A stretch of DNA of 5,755 bases from Candidatus Krumholzibacteriia bacterium (GCA_030643455.1 DAOWLV010000230.1:1-5755), one strand, 5' to 3'. Counted from the stretch's first letter, positions 1 through 5,755 are shown. Notes: generated by a model from the letters alone, not told the origin. Translations and numbers: made by a program.

Positions 1-1677
1 CTGGTCCGGGTTAAACGGCGTCGCCGTCAAAACGTCCTCGCGTACAGTCAGCAGGTTCCCGTTGATAAAGTCACCATGGGACTGCGACTCGGCGATGATG
101 TGGGGAGAAATGGATGTGTCGGTCGAGGCCTGGTAAATGCTGTTCATGTTCCCCGTGGTGGAGCGGCCGGTGAAAATAAAATCCGAGCCTCCCGGCAGAA
201 ACCGGGGGTACCGGTGGGAATCATGGTCCGTGTCGGTGGTCGTCAGTTGGACGGGCTCCCCTCCGATATCCGGGACCTTGTAGATTCCGCTGGTGTAATC
301 GGGAGCAAAGATGATCTCTCCGCGGTTGTTCCAGGAGCCACCTTTGCCGTCGGGCGCGGTGCACAGGGTAACGGGAGGCCCGCCGGCCACCGCGACTTTC
401 TTGAGCTTGTCCGCACCGGGTTCAAAAAACCCGATGTACTCGCTGTCGGGTGACCAGAAGGGATAGGACGAACCTTCGGTATCCGACACCAGAACTGACT
501 CGCCCTTGTCCAGGTGCCGCAGATACAGGTGGGCACTTCCGGATTCGCCCACTGCGGTAAAAGCGATTTTGGTACCGTCGGGGGAGATTGCCGCCGGTCC
601 CGGAGCGGCGCCCCTGAAGGTAAAATGCGTGCCCTTGGGCGGGGTAATCATGGCATGCAACAGGGGTGCCGGCTGGGGTTGGGACACAACTTTCCAGCCA
701 AGGACCGTGCCCGCGGCCAGGCATACCAGGGCCAGAACCGCCAACAGCGGAACCGGGGTCTTCGCCCGTACGCGCTCCGCAGGGGCCGCAGTCATGCCCA
801 ACCGGGAAAAACTCAGGTTGGTTCCGCTGGCGCCGCCTTCCTCCAGGAAGATGCGAGCTTCCCCGATGTCCCGCAGCCGTTTCCTGGGATTGCGCTCCAG
901 GCAGCGTTCGATCAACCGGCAAAGTTCCGGTGCTTCATCGACGGGCAGGGAATCCCAATCGGGATCCTTTCGGAGAACTGCAGCCAGGGTGTCGCCGACG
1001 GTTTTCCCCTGGAAAAGTTTTTCGCCGGTCAGCATCTCGAACAGGATCACGCCGAAGGCCCAGATGTCGGCGCGTCTGTCTACATTGTTGCCGCGGGCCT
1101 GTTCCGGACTCATGTAGGCCGCCGTGCCCAGGATGGTTCCCGCTTGGGTCAGGGCCGCGGTAATCGTGGGCGAGGTGGCCGATTCCTGCTGATCGGCCTC
1201 GTCGCCGAACCAGGCCTGGGCCAGACCGAAATCCAGGATTTTCGCTTCACCCTCGTCGGTTTCCATGACGTTGGCCGGCTTGAGATCCCGGTGGACGATG
1301 CCGCTTTCATGGGCGGCTTCCAGACCTGTCGCAATCTGGCGGGCGATGTTCAACGTTTCCTTGACCGGAATGGGACCCTTTTCCATCCGCACGGTCATTT
1401 CCGAACCCGAGATCAGTTCCATGACCAGGAAACGGACCCCGTCCACTTCCTCGAAACCGTAGACCGAAGCAACATTCGTGTGCTGAAGGCTGGCCAGGGC
1501 GCGGGCTTCCCTATGAAAGCGGGCTTCGCGTTCGGGGTCGCCGCTAAGTTCGGAGGGAAGGATCTTGAGGGCCACGTCCCGGCCCAGCTTGGTATCCCGG
1601 GCACGGAAAACTTCGCCCATCCCACCCTTGCCGAGCTGGCTCTTGATCTCGTAATGGAGAAGTGATTTGCCGATCAT
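1..1677 (-). CDS. Membrane Ser/Thr protein kinase with C-terminal PD40/TolB-like propeller (partial, 3' end off window)
   Basis: Phosphorylates Ser/Thr on unidentified proteins; predicted single-pass inner-membrane kinase with a cytosolic catalytic domain and an extracytoplasmic sensor. The frame is open for 559 codons from ATG 1677 to the left edge, so the C-terminus is missing. Residues 9-278 form a complete Hanks kinase: Gly-loop GKGGMGEV (16-23), VALK with Lys38, alpha-C Glu57, HRDLKPAN (Asp131, Asn136), DFG (Asp149), SPE in place of APE (190-192) and DIWAFG (204-209). All catalytic residues are present, so it should be active. A hydrophobic segment at about 309-327 follows. After it come propeller-type repeats: ISPDGTKIAF (364-373), WSPDSEYIGF (408-417), WNNRGEIIF (449-457) and FLPGGSDFIF (493-502). 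Related kinases from memory run to roughly 850-900 residues, so about a third is probably outside. The start is fixed by an in-frame TAA at 1687-1689 and an AAGGA at 1684-1688, 6 nt before the ATG. It lies downstream of the histidine kinase on the same strand. Confidence 0.93.
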   Translation of the reverse strand, partial: MIGKSLLHYEIKSQLGKGGMGEVFRARDTKLGRDVALKILPSELSGDPEREARFHREARALASLQHTNVASVYGFEEVDGVRFLVMELISGSEMTVRMEKGPIPVKETLNIARQIATGLEAAHESGIVHRDLKPANVMETDEGEAKILDFGLAQAWFGDEADQQESATSPTITAALTQAGTILGTAAYMSPEQARGNNVDRRADIWAFGVILFEMLTGEKLFQGKTVGDTLAAVLRKDPDWDSLPVDEAPELCRLIERCLERNPRKRLRDIGEARIFLEEGGASGTNLSFSRLGMTAAPAERVRAKTPVPLLAVLALVCLAAGTVLGWKVVSQPQPAPLLHAMITPPKGTHFTFRGAAPGPAAISPDGTKIAFTAVGESGSAHLYLRHLDKGESVLVSDTEGSSYPFWSPDSEYIGFFEPGADKLKKVAVAGGPPVTLCTAPDGKGGSWNNRGEIIFAPDYTSGIYKVPDIGGEPVQLTTTDTDHDSHRYPRFLPGGSDFIFTGRSTTGNMNSIYQASTDTSISPHIIAESQSHGDFINGNLLTVREDVLTATPFNPDQ

Positions 1678-1712
1678 GCCGGTTCCTTAATGGTAATTGA
1701 TCAGATCCATGA

Positions 1713-1731
1713 CCGGGGGGGGATCCCCCGG
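1713..1731. repeat. GC-rich inverted repeat in the leader of the Ser/Thr kinase gene
   Basis: CCGGGGG (1713-1719) and CCCCCGG (1725-1731) can form a 7-bp all-GC stem around a 5-nt loop. A 12-bp perfect DNA palindrome, GGGGGATCCCCC, lies at 1718-1729. The element sits about 35 nt upstream of the kinase ATG and about 80 nt past the histidine kinase stop. On the minus strand it is not followed by a U-run, so it does not look like an ordinary intrinsic terminator. It could be a leader hairpin, a Rho-independent-like pause without a tail, a processing site or a protein-binding palindrome. The structure is directly visible; its role is unknown. Confidence 0.5.
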
Positions 1732-1737
1732 AATCAG

Positions 1738-1792
1738 CTAAAATCCGAAACAAATATATTTCACCATTTATTATCAGAACAGTTTTGATTTG
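1738..1792 (-). promoter_or_regulatory. AT-rich intergenic segment, possible promoter for the Ser/Thr kinase
   Basis: This stretch is markedly AT-rich against its GC-rich surroundings. On the minus strand it contains -10-like hexamers: GATAAT near 1770-1775 and TATATT near 1753-1758. I found no convincing -35 at normal spacing for either, so the call rests mainly on composition and position upstream of the kinase start. It would allow the kinase to be transcribed separately from the histidine kinase. Read-through from the upstream gene remains equally possible. Confidence 0.28.
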
Positions 1793-1813
1793 GCCGGGGT
1801 CCCTGGGCCGATG

Positions 1814-3181
1814 TTATTCGCCCACAGGCAGACTAAGGGTGAACGTCGTTCCGGCGCCCGGCTGGCTGTCCACCCGAAGATCCCCGCCATGATCCCTGAC
1901 GGTCTTCAGGGAAAGGGGCATACCCAGTTCCATGCCCACCCGGCCGGCGGTGGTGGTGAATGCGGGGTCGAAAATGTGGGTCAGCTTTTCCTGAGGCAGG
2001 CCGGGGCCGTCATCGCTGATCCGCACCTCGATTCCCAGGCCGGCGGCGCGTGAGGTGATGCGCACGCTGCCTTTTTCGCCCAGGTTTTCAGCGGAAAACA
2101 CCAACAAGCCCAGAAAAACCTGATTGATCTGGGCTGCCCGGCAACGCACCTGCGGCAGATCACTCAGTTCCACGGTGAATTCCACACGACCCAGATATCG
2201 ATTGGCCAGAAGCAACAGAGTGCTCTTAATCCCCTCGTTGATATCGACGGTCTTGAGCTCCTCCTCGTCCAACCGCGTGAAGTTCCCCAGGGCATTCACT
2301 ATTTCTGAAATGCGCCGACAGGCAAGCTGGGTGACGTCGGCCATATTGGCCAAACTCGTCGATACGCGAATCGCCTTGGAGTGTCCGGCTTCGTCGCCCT
2401 GCTCCAAAGCCACGGCAATGTGCCGGGAGCCCCTCAAAAAACCGTCCGCCGCCGTGTTGAGGGTTCCCAGGGGAGAGTTCATCTCGTGGGCGACGCCGGC
2501 GGCCAGTTGGCCGAGCATGGCCATCTTCTCCTTTTGGACCAGCTGGATCTGGGCTTCCTCGAGTTCGTCGTAGGCCCGCGTCAGTTCGAGGTTCTTTTCC
2601 CCCAATTGTTCCGTGCGCTTCTCGACTTTCAACTCGAGGTTTCGGTTCAAGTCGTCGATCTCCCTGTAGTGCCGCGCGTTTTCGATGGCCACACCGGCGA
2701 GATTGGCGAAGGCCTCGAGAAAATTCAGGTCCGCCTCACTGAAAAATCGTTCTTCGAGGGTGGTGTCCAGGTAGATGACCCCCAGGGCTTCGTTACGGGT
2801 TCTCAAGGGCACACACAGGATTGATTTCAGGTTATGGGCCACCATGCTTTGCCCCAGATCTTCCGCGTCCAGGTCCGACACCCGGCTCATCAGCACCGGT
2901 TTGCCGTTAGCGGCCACCCGGCTGATGACCGTGCGGCTCATGGACTCGGGGTTCATATCGATTCCCGCCTCCATGAAGCGGGCCACCTTGACGGACAACT
3001 TGCCCTTCCGGTCCCCGAAAAACAGGATGAGGCCCTTCTGGGCATGAAGCAGGGCGATGGCCTGATCCATAATCTCGTCCAGCAGCTTGTCAGGATCGTG
3101 TTGGGAATTGATGGCGGCGCTGACCCCGTAAAGCGCAAGGAGGCGCTCGGGAGCAATTCCGGAAGATCCGCTGGCGGGCAT
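1814..3181 (-). CDS. Cytosolic GAF-domain sensor histidine kinase with a degenerate ATP-binding domain
   Basis: 455 residues with no membrane segment, hence a cytosolic signalling protein. Order: GAF domain at about 12-172 (including SILCVPLRTRNEALGVIYLD, 120-139), a coiled-coil-like linker at about 172-222, a HisKA dimerisation domain with H-box AHEMNSPLG (phospho-acceptor His232), and a HATPase_c domain at about 345-454. The family is clear, resembling bacterial kinases with 'HEINTPLGAL...NQVFMNLLVNASQAI'. Within the ATPase domain the G1 box DDGPG (Asp390 side, 390-394) and F-box IFDPAFTT are kept. In the N-box, both conserved Asn are changed to Gly358 and Phe362. The G2 lid motif GTGLGL reads GMELGM (416-421), with Glu418 replacing a Gly. 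ATP/Mg binding may therefore be impaired, and autophosphorylation is uncertain. Start: an ATG at 3181 with AGGAG 5 nt upstream. A longer frame to 3430 was rejected because it would cross the promoter and overlap the divergent gene. No response regulator is nearby, so the partner is unknown; the downstream Ser/Thr kinase is a candidate. Confidence 0.92.
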   Translation of the reverse strand: MPASGSSGIAPERLLALYGVSAAINSQHDPDKLLDEIMDQAIALLHAQKGLILFFGDRKGKLSVKVARFMEAGIDMNPESMSRTVISRVAANGKPVLMSRVSDLDAEDLGQSMVAHNLKSILCVPLRTRNEALGVIYLDTTLEERFFSEADLNFLEAFANLAGVAIENARHYREIDDLNRNLELKVEKRTEQLGEKNLELTRAYDELEEAQIQLVQKEKMAMLGQLAAGVAHEMNSPLGTLNTAADGFLRGSRHIAVALEQGDEAGHSKAIRVSTSLANMADVTQLACRRISEIVNALGNFTRLDEEELKTVDINEGIKSTLLLLANRYLGRVEFTVELSDLPQVRCRAAQINQVFLGLLVFSAENLGEKGSVRITSRAAGLGIEVRISDDGPGLPQEKLTHIFDPAFTTTAGRVGMELGMPLSLKTVRDHGGDLRVDSQPGAGTTFTLSLPVGE

Positions 3182-3186
3182 GGGGT

Positions 3187-3191
3187 CTCCT
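3187..3191 (-). promoter_or_regulatory. Ribosome binding site deciding the histidine kinase start
   Basis: The minus strand reads AGGAG followed by a 5-nt spacer (ACCCC) and ATG at 3181. This strong Shine-Dalgarno match favours the 455-residue form over in-frame ATGs further upstream at 3292, 3313 and 3430. Those would add residues with no recognisable domain similarity. Confidence 0.75.
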
Positions 3192-3303
3192 GACTTAACT
3201 GCAAAATACGGGTTAGGGCAACGGCGGCTCCGAAGCGTCCGGGGATAGGGGGCAGGAAATCCAACCGCCCATTTCGCCCTCCGTTCGACCATCTGGATGG
3301 CCG

Positions 3304-3333
3304 ATTTTATCATGGATAAAAACCCACCGTCAA
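3304..3333 (-). promoter_or_regulatory. Sigma70-like promoter for the histidine kinase gene
   Basis: The minus strand has TTGACG (-35, 3333-3328), an 18-nt spacer and TAAAAT (-10, 3309-3304). Each hexamer has one mismatch to consensus. An overlapping alternative -10 is GATAAA (3311-3306) with a 16-nt spacer. Transcription would begin near 3297, giving a leader of about 115 nt before the ATG at 3181. The 17-bp inverted repeat at 3305-3321 covers the -10 and much of the spacer, so repression or activation at this site is plausible. Matches are read directly; activity is inferred. Confidence 0.6.
3305..3321. promoter_or_regulatory. Perfect inverted repeat, candidate operator in the divergent control region
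   Basis: TTTTATC-ATG-GATAAAA is a perfect 7-bp inverted repeat with a 3-bp centre, in an otherwise GC-rich gap. It overlaps the -10 element of the minus-strand promoter. Its left arm also contains the only fair plus-strand -10-like hexamer in the area, TATCAT at 3308-3313. A dimeric regulator bound here could affect the histidine kinase and possibly the divergent transpeptidase gene. No specific regulator family is recognisable from this palindrome. Confidence 0.45.
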
Positions 3334-3418
3334 TCCCGCTGCCCGATTCCGGATATCCCACGGCCCCGACTTGGGTTAGTATCGCCAAGCAGATCTCCAA
3401 CCGAACCGGGAGCGTCCC

Positions 3419-5125
3419 ATGTTTCGCCATTCACTCGTTGCCGTCCTTGGGGCCACCATTCTGCTCATTGGATTCTCCGCCGGGGCGGCCGACCGTGTAA
3501 CCGGCAAAAAGTTCGCTACCCGCAGCGAAGTCATAGCTGAACACGGGGTGGCCGCCACCAGCCAACCGCTGGCCACCCAGATCGCCCTGGACATTCTGAA
3601 GAAGGGCGGAAGTGCAGTGGACGCTGCCATCGCCGCCAATGCCGCCCTGGGCCTGATGGAACCCACGGGCAATGGTATGGGCGGAGATCTATTTGCCATC
3701 GTGTGGGATGCAAAGTCGAAAAAACTCCACGGTCTGAATGCCAGCGGCCGCTCTCCCATGTCGCTGACCCTGAATGAATTCAGGGAACAGGGATTGAGCA
3801 GGGTCCCCCCCTACGGTGTCTTGCCCATCAGCGTGCCCGGCTGCGTGGACGGCTGGTTCGAATTGCACGAGAAATTCGGGACGATGGACATGAAAGAGGT
3901 GCTCGCCCCGGCCATCGGCTACGCCAGGGACGGCTTCCCGGTCAGCGAGTTGATCGCCTATTACTGGGACATGAGCGTGCCTACCCGCAAGGATCAGCCT
4001 TTTTTCCTGGAGACCTTCACCACCGATGGCAAGGCCCCGGCGAAAGGGGAAATCTGGCGCAACGAACCATTGGCGCGAACCCTGGAAAAAATTGCAGCCA
4101 ATGGCCGCGACGAATTCTACCGCGGCGACATTGCGCGCACCATCGCCCGAACGGTGCAGGATGCCGGCGGGTTTTTGACCTACGAAGATCTGGCGGGACA
4201 TCGCAGCGAATGGGTCGAGCCGGTTTCGACCAACTATCGGGGAGTCGATGTCTGGGAGTTGCCCCCCAACGGGCAAGGCATCGCCGCCCTCCAGATCCTG
4301 AACATCCTGGAAACCTTCGACATCGCGGGCATGGGTTTCGGCAGCACCGAATACGTACATACTTTTATCGAGGCCAAGAAACTGGCTTTCGAGGACCGGG
4401 CGAAATTCTACGCCGATCCCGCTTTTGCAGATATCCCGGTGGCCGGACTCATCTCCAAACAGTACGCCGCGGACAGGGCGAAACTGATAGACCCGAGCTG
4501 TGCCGCTCGCCGTTATGACGCGGGCAATCCCGCCCTTCACGAGGGCGACACCATCTACCTGACCACCGCCGACAGCGAAGGCAACATGGTATCGCTGATC
4601 CAGAGCAACTACCGCGGCATGGGCTGCGGGGTTTGCCCCGAGGGCCTTGGTTTCGGCCTGCAGGACCGGGGCGAACTTTTCGATCTTGAAGAAGGAAAGG
4701 CCAACACCTACGCGCCGGGCAAGCGGCCCTTCCACACCATCATTCCGGCTTTTGCCACGCGGGACGGAAAACCCTGGCTGAGTTTCGGCGTGATGGGCGG
4801 CGCCACCCAGCCCCAGGCCCACGCGCAGATCATCATCAACCTGGTGGATTTCGGGATGAACCTTCAGGAGGCCGGCGACGCGCCGCGGATCCTGCACACC
4901 GGTTCGAGCCAACCCACAGGCGAGACGATGACCACCGGCGGCGTGGTGTCGCTGGAATCGGGCATCGGTTACGAGGTACGCCGCGACATGACAGAAATGG
5001 GCCATCGTCTGCAGATCAACGTGGGCTCCTTCGGCGGCTATCAGGCAATCATGTTCGACCAGAAGCAGGGCGTTTATTTTGGCGCCTCGGAATCACGCAA
5101 GGACGGCCAGGCGGCCGGGTATTGA
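3419..5125 (+). CDS. ggt: Secreted gamma-glutamyltranspeptidase-family Ntn-hydrolase (lid-less branch)
   Basis: Gamma-glutamyltranspeptidases cleave gamma-glutamyl bonds such as that of glutathione and are made as proenzymes that self-cleave before a catalytic Thr. This 568-residue protein is normal family length. A Sec signal peptide is visible: hydrophobic core about 5-20, cleavage likely after Ala23 or Ala24, indicating a periplasmic or exported enzyme. Family landmarks: EPTGNGMGGD (81-90), NASGRSP with the substrate-binding Arg111, ELPPNGQGIAA (280-290), nucleophile Thr378 in GDTIYLTTAD, and the oxyanion Gly-Gly 460-461 in FGVMGGATQPQ. Self-cleavage at Thr378 would give a small subunit of 191 residues. 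The sequence LQDRGELF...KRPFHTIIPA (414-444) replaces the E. coli NNQMDDF, lid loop and PLSSMSPT, so substrate specificity is uncertain. A CGVC motif (403-406) lies just after the nucleophile strand. GGGAG (3408-3412) precedes the ATG by 6 nt. No strong plus-strand promoter was found. The gene is divergent from the histidine kinase. Confidence 0.95.
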   Translation: MFRHSLVAVLGATILLIGFSAGAADRVTGKKFATRSEVIAEHGVAATSQPLATQIALDILKKGGSAVDAAIAANAALGLMEPTGNGMGGDLFAIVWDAKSKKLHGLNASGRSPMSLTLNEFREQGLSRVPPYGVLPISVPGCVDGWFELHEKFGTMDMKEVLAPAIGYARDGFPVSELIAYYWDMSVPTRKDQPFFLETFTTDGKAPAKGEIWRNEPLARTLEKIAANGRDEFYRGDIARTIARTVQDAGGFLTYEDLAGHRSEWVEPVSTNYRGVDVWELPPNGQGIAALQILNILETFDIAGMGFGSTEYVHTFIEAKKLAFEDRAKFYADPAFADIPVAGLISKQYAADRAKLIDPSCAARRYDAGNPALHEGDTIYLTTADSEGNMVSLIQSNYRGMGCGVCPEGLGFGLQDRGELFDLEEGKANTYAPGKRPFHTIIPAFATRDGKPWLSFGVMGGATQPQAHAQIIINLVDFGMNLQEAGDAPRILHTGSSQPTGETMTTGGVVSLESGIGYEVRRDMTEMGHRLQINVGSFGGYQAIMFDQKQGVYFGASESRKDGQAAGY

Positions 5126-5153
5126 TCAGCTATCGAAAGAGGCCTTGCAGAGC

Positions 5154-5720
5154 CTACGATGAGGGGACCCGATAGCCTTTCGGTCGCAGGCAGGCGGCAA
5201 ATTTTCTATCCCAGTTTCTCAATTCCCTCTCAAATCCTGAAATTGTCCGCCTGGCTTCGGGATTGTCCCGTTGATTCAGGTAGTCTGAACGAATCAATCC
5301 CGAGGCGATGGCAATGGCCGCTCCGATTTCGGCCCCTCTTTCGGGATCGCCCACGATGTCCCCCGCAATACTTCCAGTTACGGCTCCATCCCAGGCCAGA
5401 CAGATCAGCCCATCTTCCATTTCTTCCCGGGTCAAGGCCACTGCGTAGCCCGCATCAACGAGTTCGTTGTAGGCCGCGTAGGGATCCCAATCGGTTTGAT
5501 CACAAGCCCAGTCGAAACACTCCCATTCATCGGACAGTTGCTGCTCTTCCGACTGGTTGTGTCTGGGGCTTATCCATCGATGGGTGGGGTTGGGATTGGG
5601 TTTGGGATCGGGATTGGGAGGATAGATCTCCTGTGCCGAAATCATCACCGGAACAATGGCCATGACCAGGATTGCATAAAGCAGGATGGCCGAAAGGCTG
5701 GCTTTTTTATTGCGGACCAT
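5154..5720 (-). CDS. Secreted glycine-zipper family protein with a Pro-rich linker
   Basis: 188 residues. An N-terminal signal peptide has a basic start (MVRNKK), a hydrophobic core at about 9-27 and likely cleavage after Ala29 (ISA/QE). There is no lipobox Cys, so it is probably a soluble or envelope-associated periplasmic protein. A Pro-Xaa linker follows (33-45), then DEWECFDWACDQTDWDP (64-80). From memory this matches the 'DE-x-EC-x-x-WAV-x-QTG-x-DP' signature of bacterial glycine-zipper proteins. The zipper has Gly112, 116, 120 and 124 in exact GxxxG spacing, then Gly129 and 133. The C-terminal FAACLRPKGYRV (174-185) matches the family's usual 'FAACLEGRGYTV' ending. Four Cys (68, 73, 107, 177) could form disulfides. 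Glycine zippers often mediate helix packing or membrane association; the precise function is not known. The start ATG has AGGGA 9 nt upstream. The gene converges with the transpeptidase gene across 28 bp, with no clear terminator hairpin between them. Confidence 0.85.
   Translation of the reverse strand: MVRNKKASLSAILLYAILVMAIVPVMISAQEIYPPNPDPKPNPNPTHRWISPRHNQSEEQQLSDEWECFDWACDQTDWDPYAAYNELVDAGYAVALTREEMEDGLICLAWDGAVTGSIAGDIVGDPERGAEIGAAIAIASGLIRSDYLNQRDNPEARRTISGFERELRNWDRKFAACLRPKGYRVPSS
5582..5618. repeat. G-rich hexanucleotide repeat with G-quadruplex potential, inside the glycine-zipper gene
   Basis: The plus strand carries seven runs of three or four G separated by loops of 1 to 3 nt. 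The last four loops are all 3 nt, giving an imperfect 6-bp period (GGGATT, GGGTTT, GGGATC). This satisfies the usual G3+N1-7 quadruplex rule more than once over. It lies in the template strand of the minus-strand gene and encodes the alternating Pro linker at residues 35-45. The repeat is a candidate for slippage changing linker length in steps of two residues. Confidence 0.8.
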
Positions 5721-5755
5721 TTTTTCTATTCCCTGGATGTGAATATCAACCGACC

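Noticed and set aside
422..922. Minus-strand 166-codon frame overlapping the kinase in another frame
   Set aside because: Its frame overlaps the strongly supported kinase/propeller coding frame, and its product is low-complexity Gly/Pro/Arg-rich sequence.
514..1665. Long open frame on the plus strand (383 codons) opposite the Ser/Thr kinase
   Set aside because: The minus-strand frame has every kinase motif in order, while the plus-strand product has no recognisable domain. Antisense open frames of this length are common in GC-rich coding DNA.
1698..1703. TGATCA palindrome upstream of the Ser/Thr kinase
   Set aside because: A 6-bp palindrome is expected often by chance and has no repeated partner nearby.
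1790..2824. Plus-strand open frames opposite the histidine kinase (1790-2053, 2124-2573, 2381-2824)
   Set aside because: Shadows of the GAF and ATPase coding region with no domain similarity.
3370..3389. CTTGG-N10-CCAAG inverted repeat around a TAGTAT hexamer upstream of the transpeptidase gene
   Set aside because: The arms are only 5 bp and no -35 lies at proper spacing, so it is close to what chance would give. No plus-strand promoter is claimed.
3689..5005. 438-codon minus-strand frame opposite the transpeptidase gene
   Set aside because: It is a mirror of a well-supported gene and shows no family motif, signal or supporting ribosome binding site.
5126..5153. Possible bidirectional terminator between the converging genes (AGGC...GCCT near 5140-5155)
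   Set aside because: The stem is about 4 bp with an 8-nt loop and there is no T-run on either side.
1..5755. CRISPR array, tRNA or rRNA genes, transposase or attachment sites
   Set aside because: No spaced direct repeats, cloverleaf-like segments, rRNA-like sequence or mobile-element genes were seen on either strand.

Overview
The window is GC-rich, densely coding bacterial DNA carrying four protein genes and no RNA genes, mobile elements or CRISPR. A Sec-type signal peptide on a gamma-glutamyltranspeptidase, a Hanks-type Ser/Thr kinase with a predicted extracytoplasmic PD40/TolB-like beta-propeller, and a GAF histidine kinase together fit a Gram-negative environmental bacterium. Desulfobacterota, Myxococcota and Acidobacteriota are the groups where I would expect this mix, but the sequence alone does not settle the phylum.

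Layout. Positions 1-1677 (minus) hold the N-terminal 559 residues of a membrane Ser/Thr protein kinase that runs off the left edge. A 136-bp AT-rich gap with a strong GC hairpin separates it from a 455-residue cytosolic GAF-histidine kinase (1814-3181, minus). Next is a 237-bp divergent intergenic region with a good sigma70-like promoter for the histidine kinase and a perfect 7-3-7 inverted repeat lying over it. Reading right from there is a secreted gamma-glutamyltranspeptidase-family enzyme (3419-5125, plus). It faces, tail to tail across 28 bp, a small secreted glycine-zipper protein (5154-5720, minus).

How the parts relate. The two kinases lie in the same direction and may form a signalling pair or a loose operon, with the histidine kinase promoter-proximal. 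The transpeptidase shares only the divergent control region with them. The glycine-zipper protein looks like an independent envelope gene. No response regulator is present.

Most notable: the histidine kinase keeps its phospho-acceptor His but has lost both Asn residues of the N-box and the central Gly of the ATP-lid motif, so it may be a catalytically altered or dead kinase. The transpeptidase carries a CxxC in its active-site segment and belongs to the lid-less 'LQ(N/D)RG...PFHT' branch, whose natural substrate is uncertain. The glycine-zipper gene contains a seven-run G-quadruplex-prone hexanucleotide repeat that encodes a Pro-Xaa linker. I see no convincing wholly new multi-gene system.
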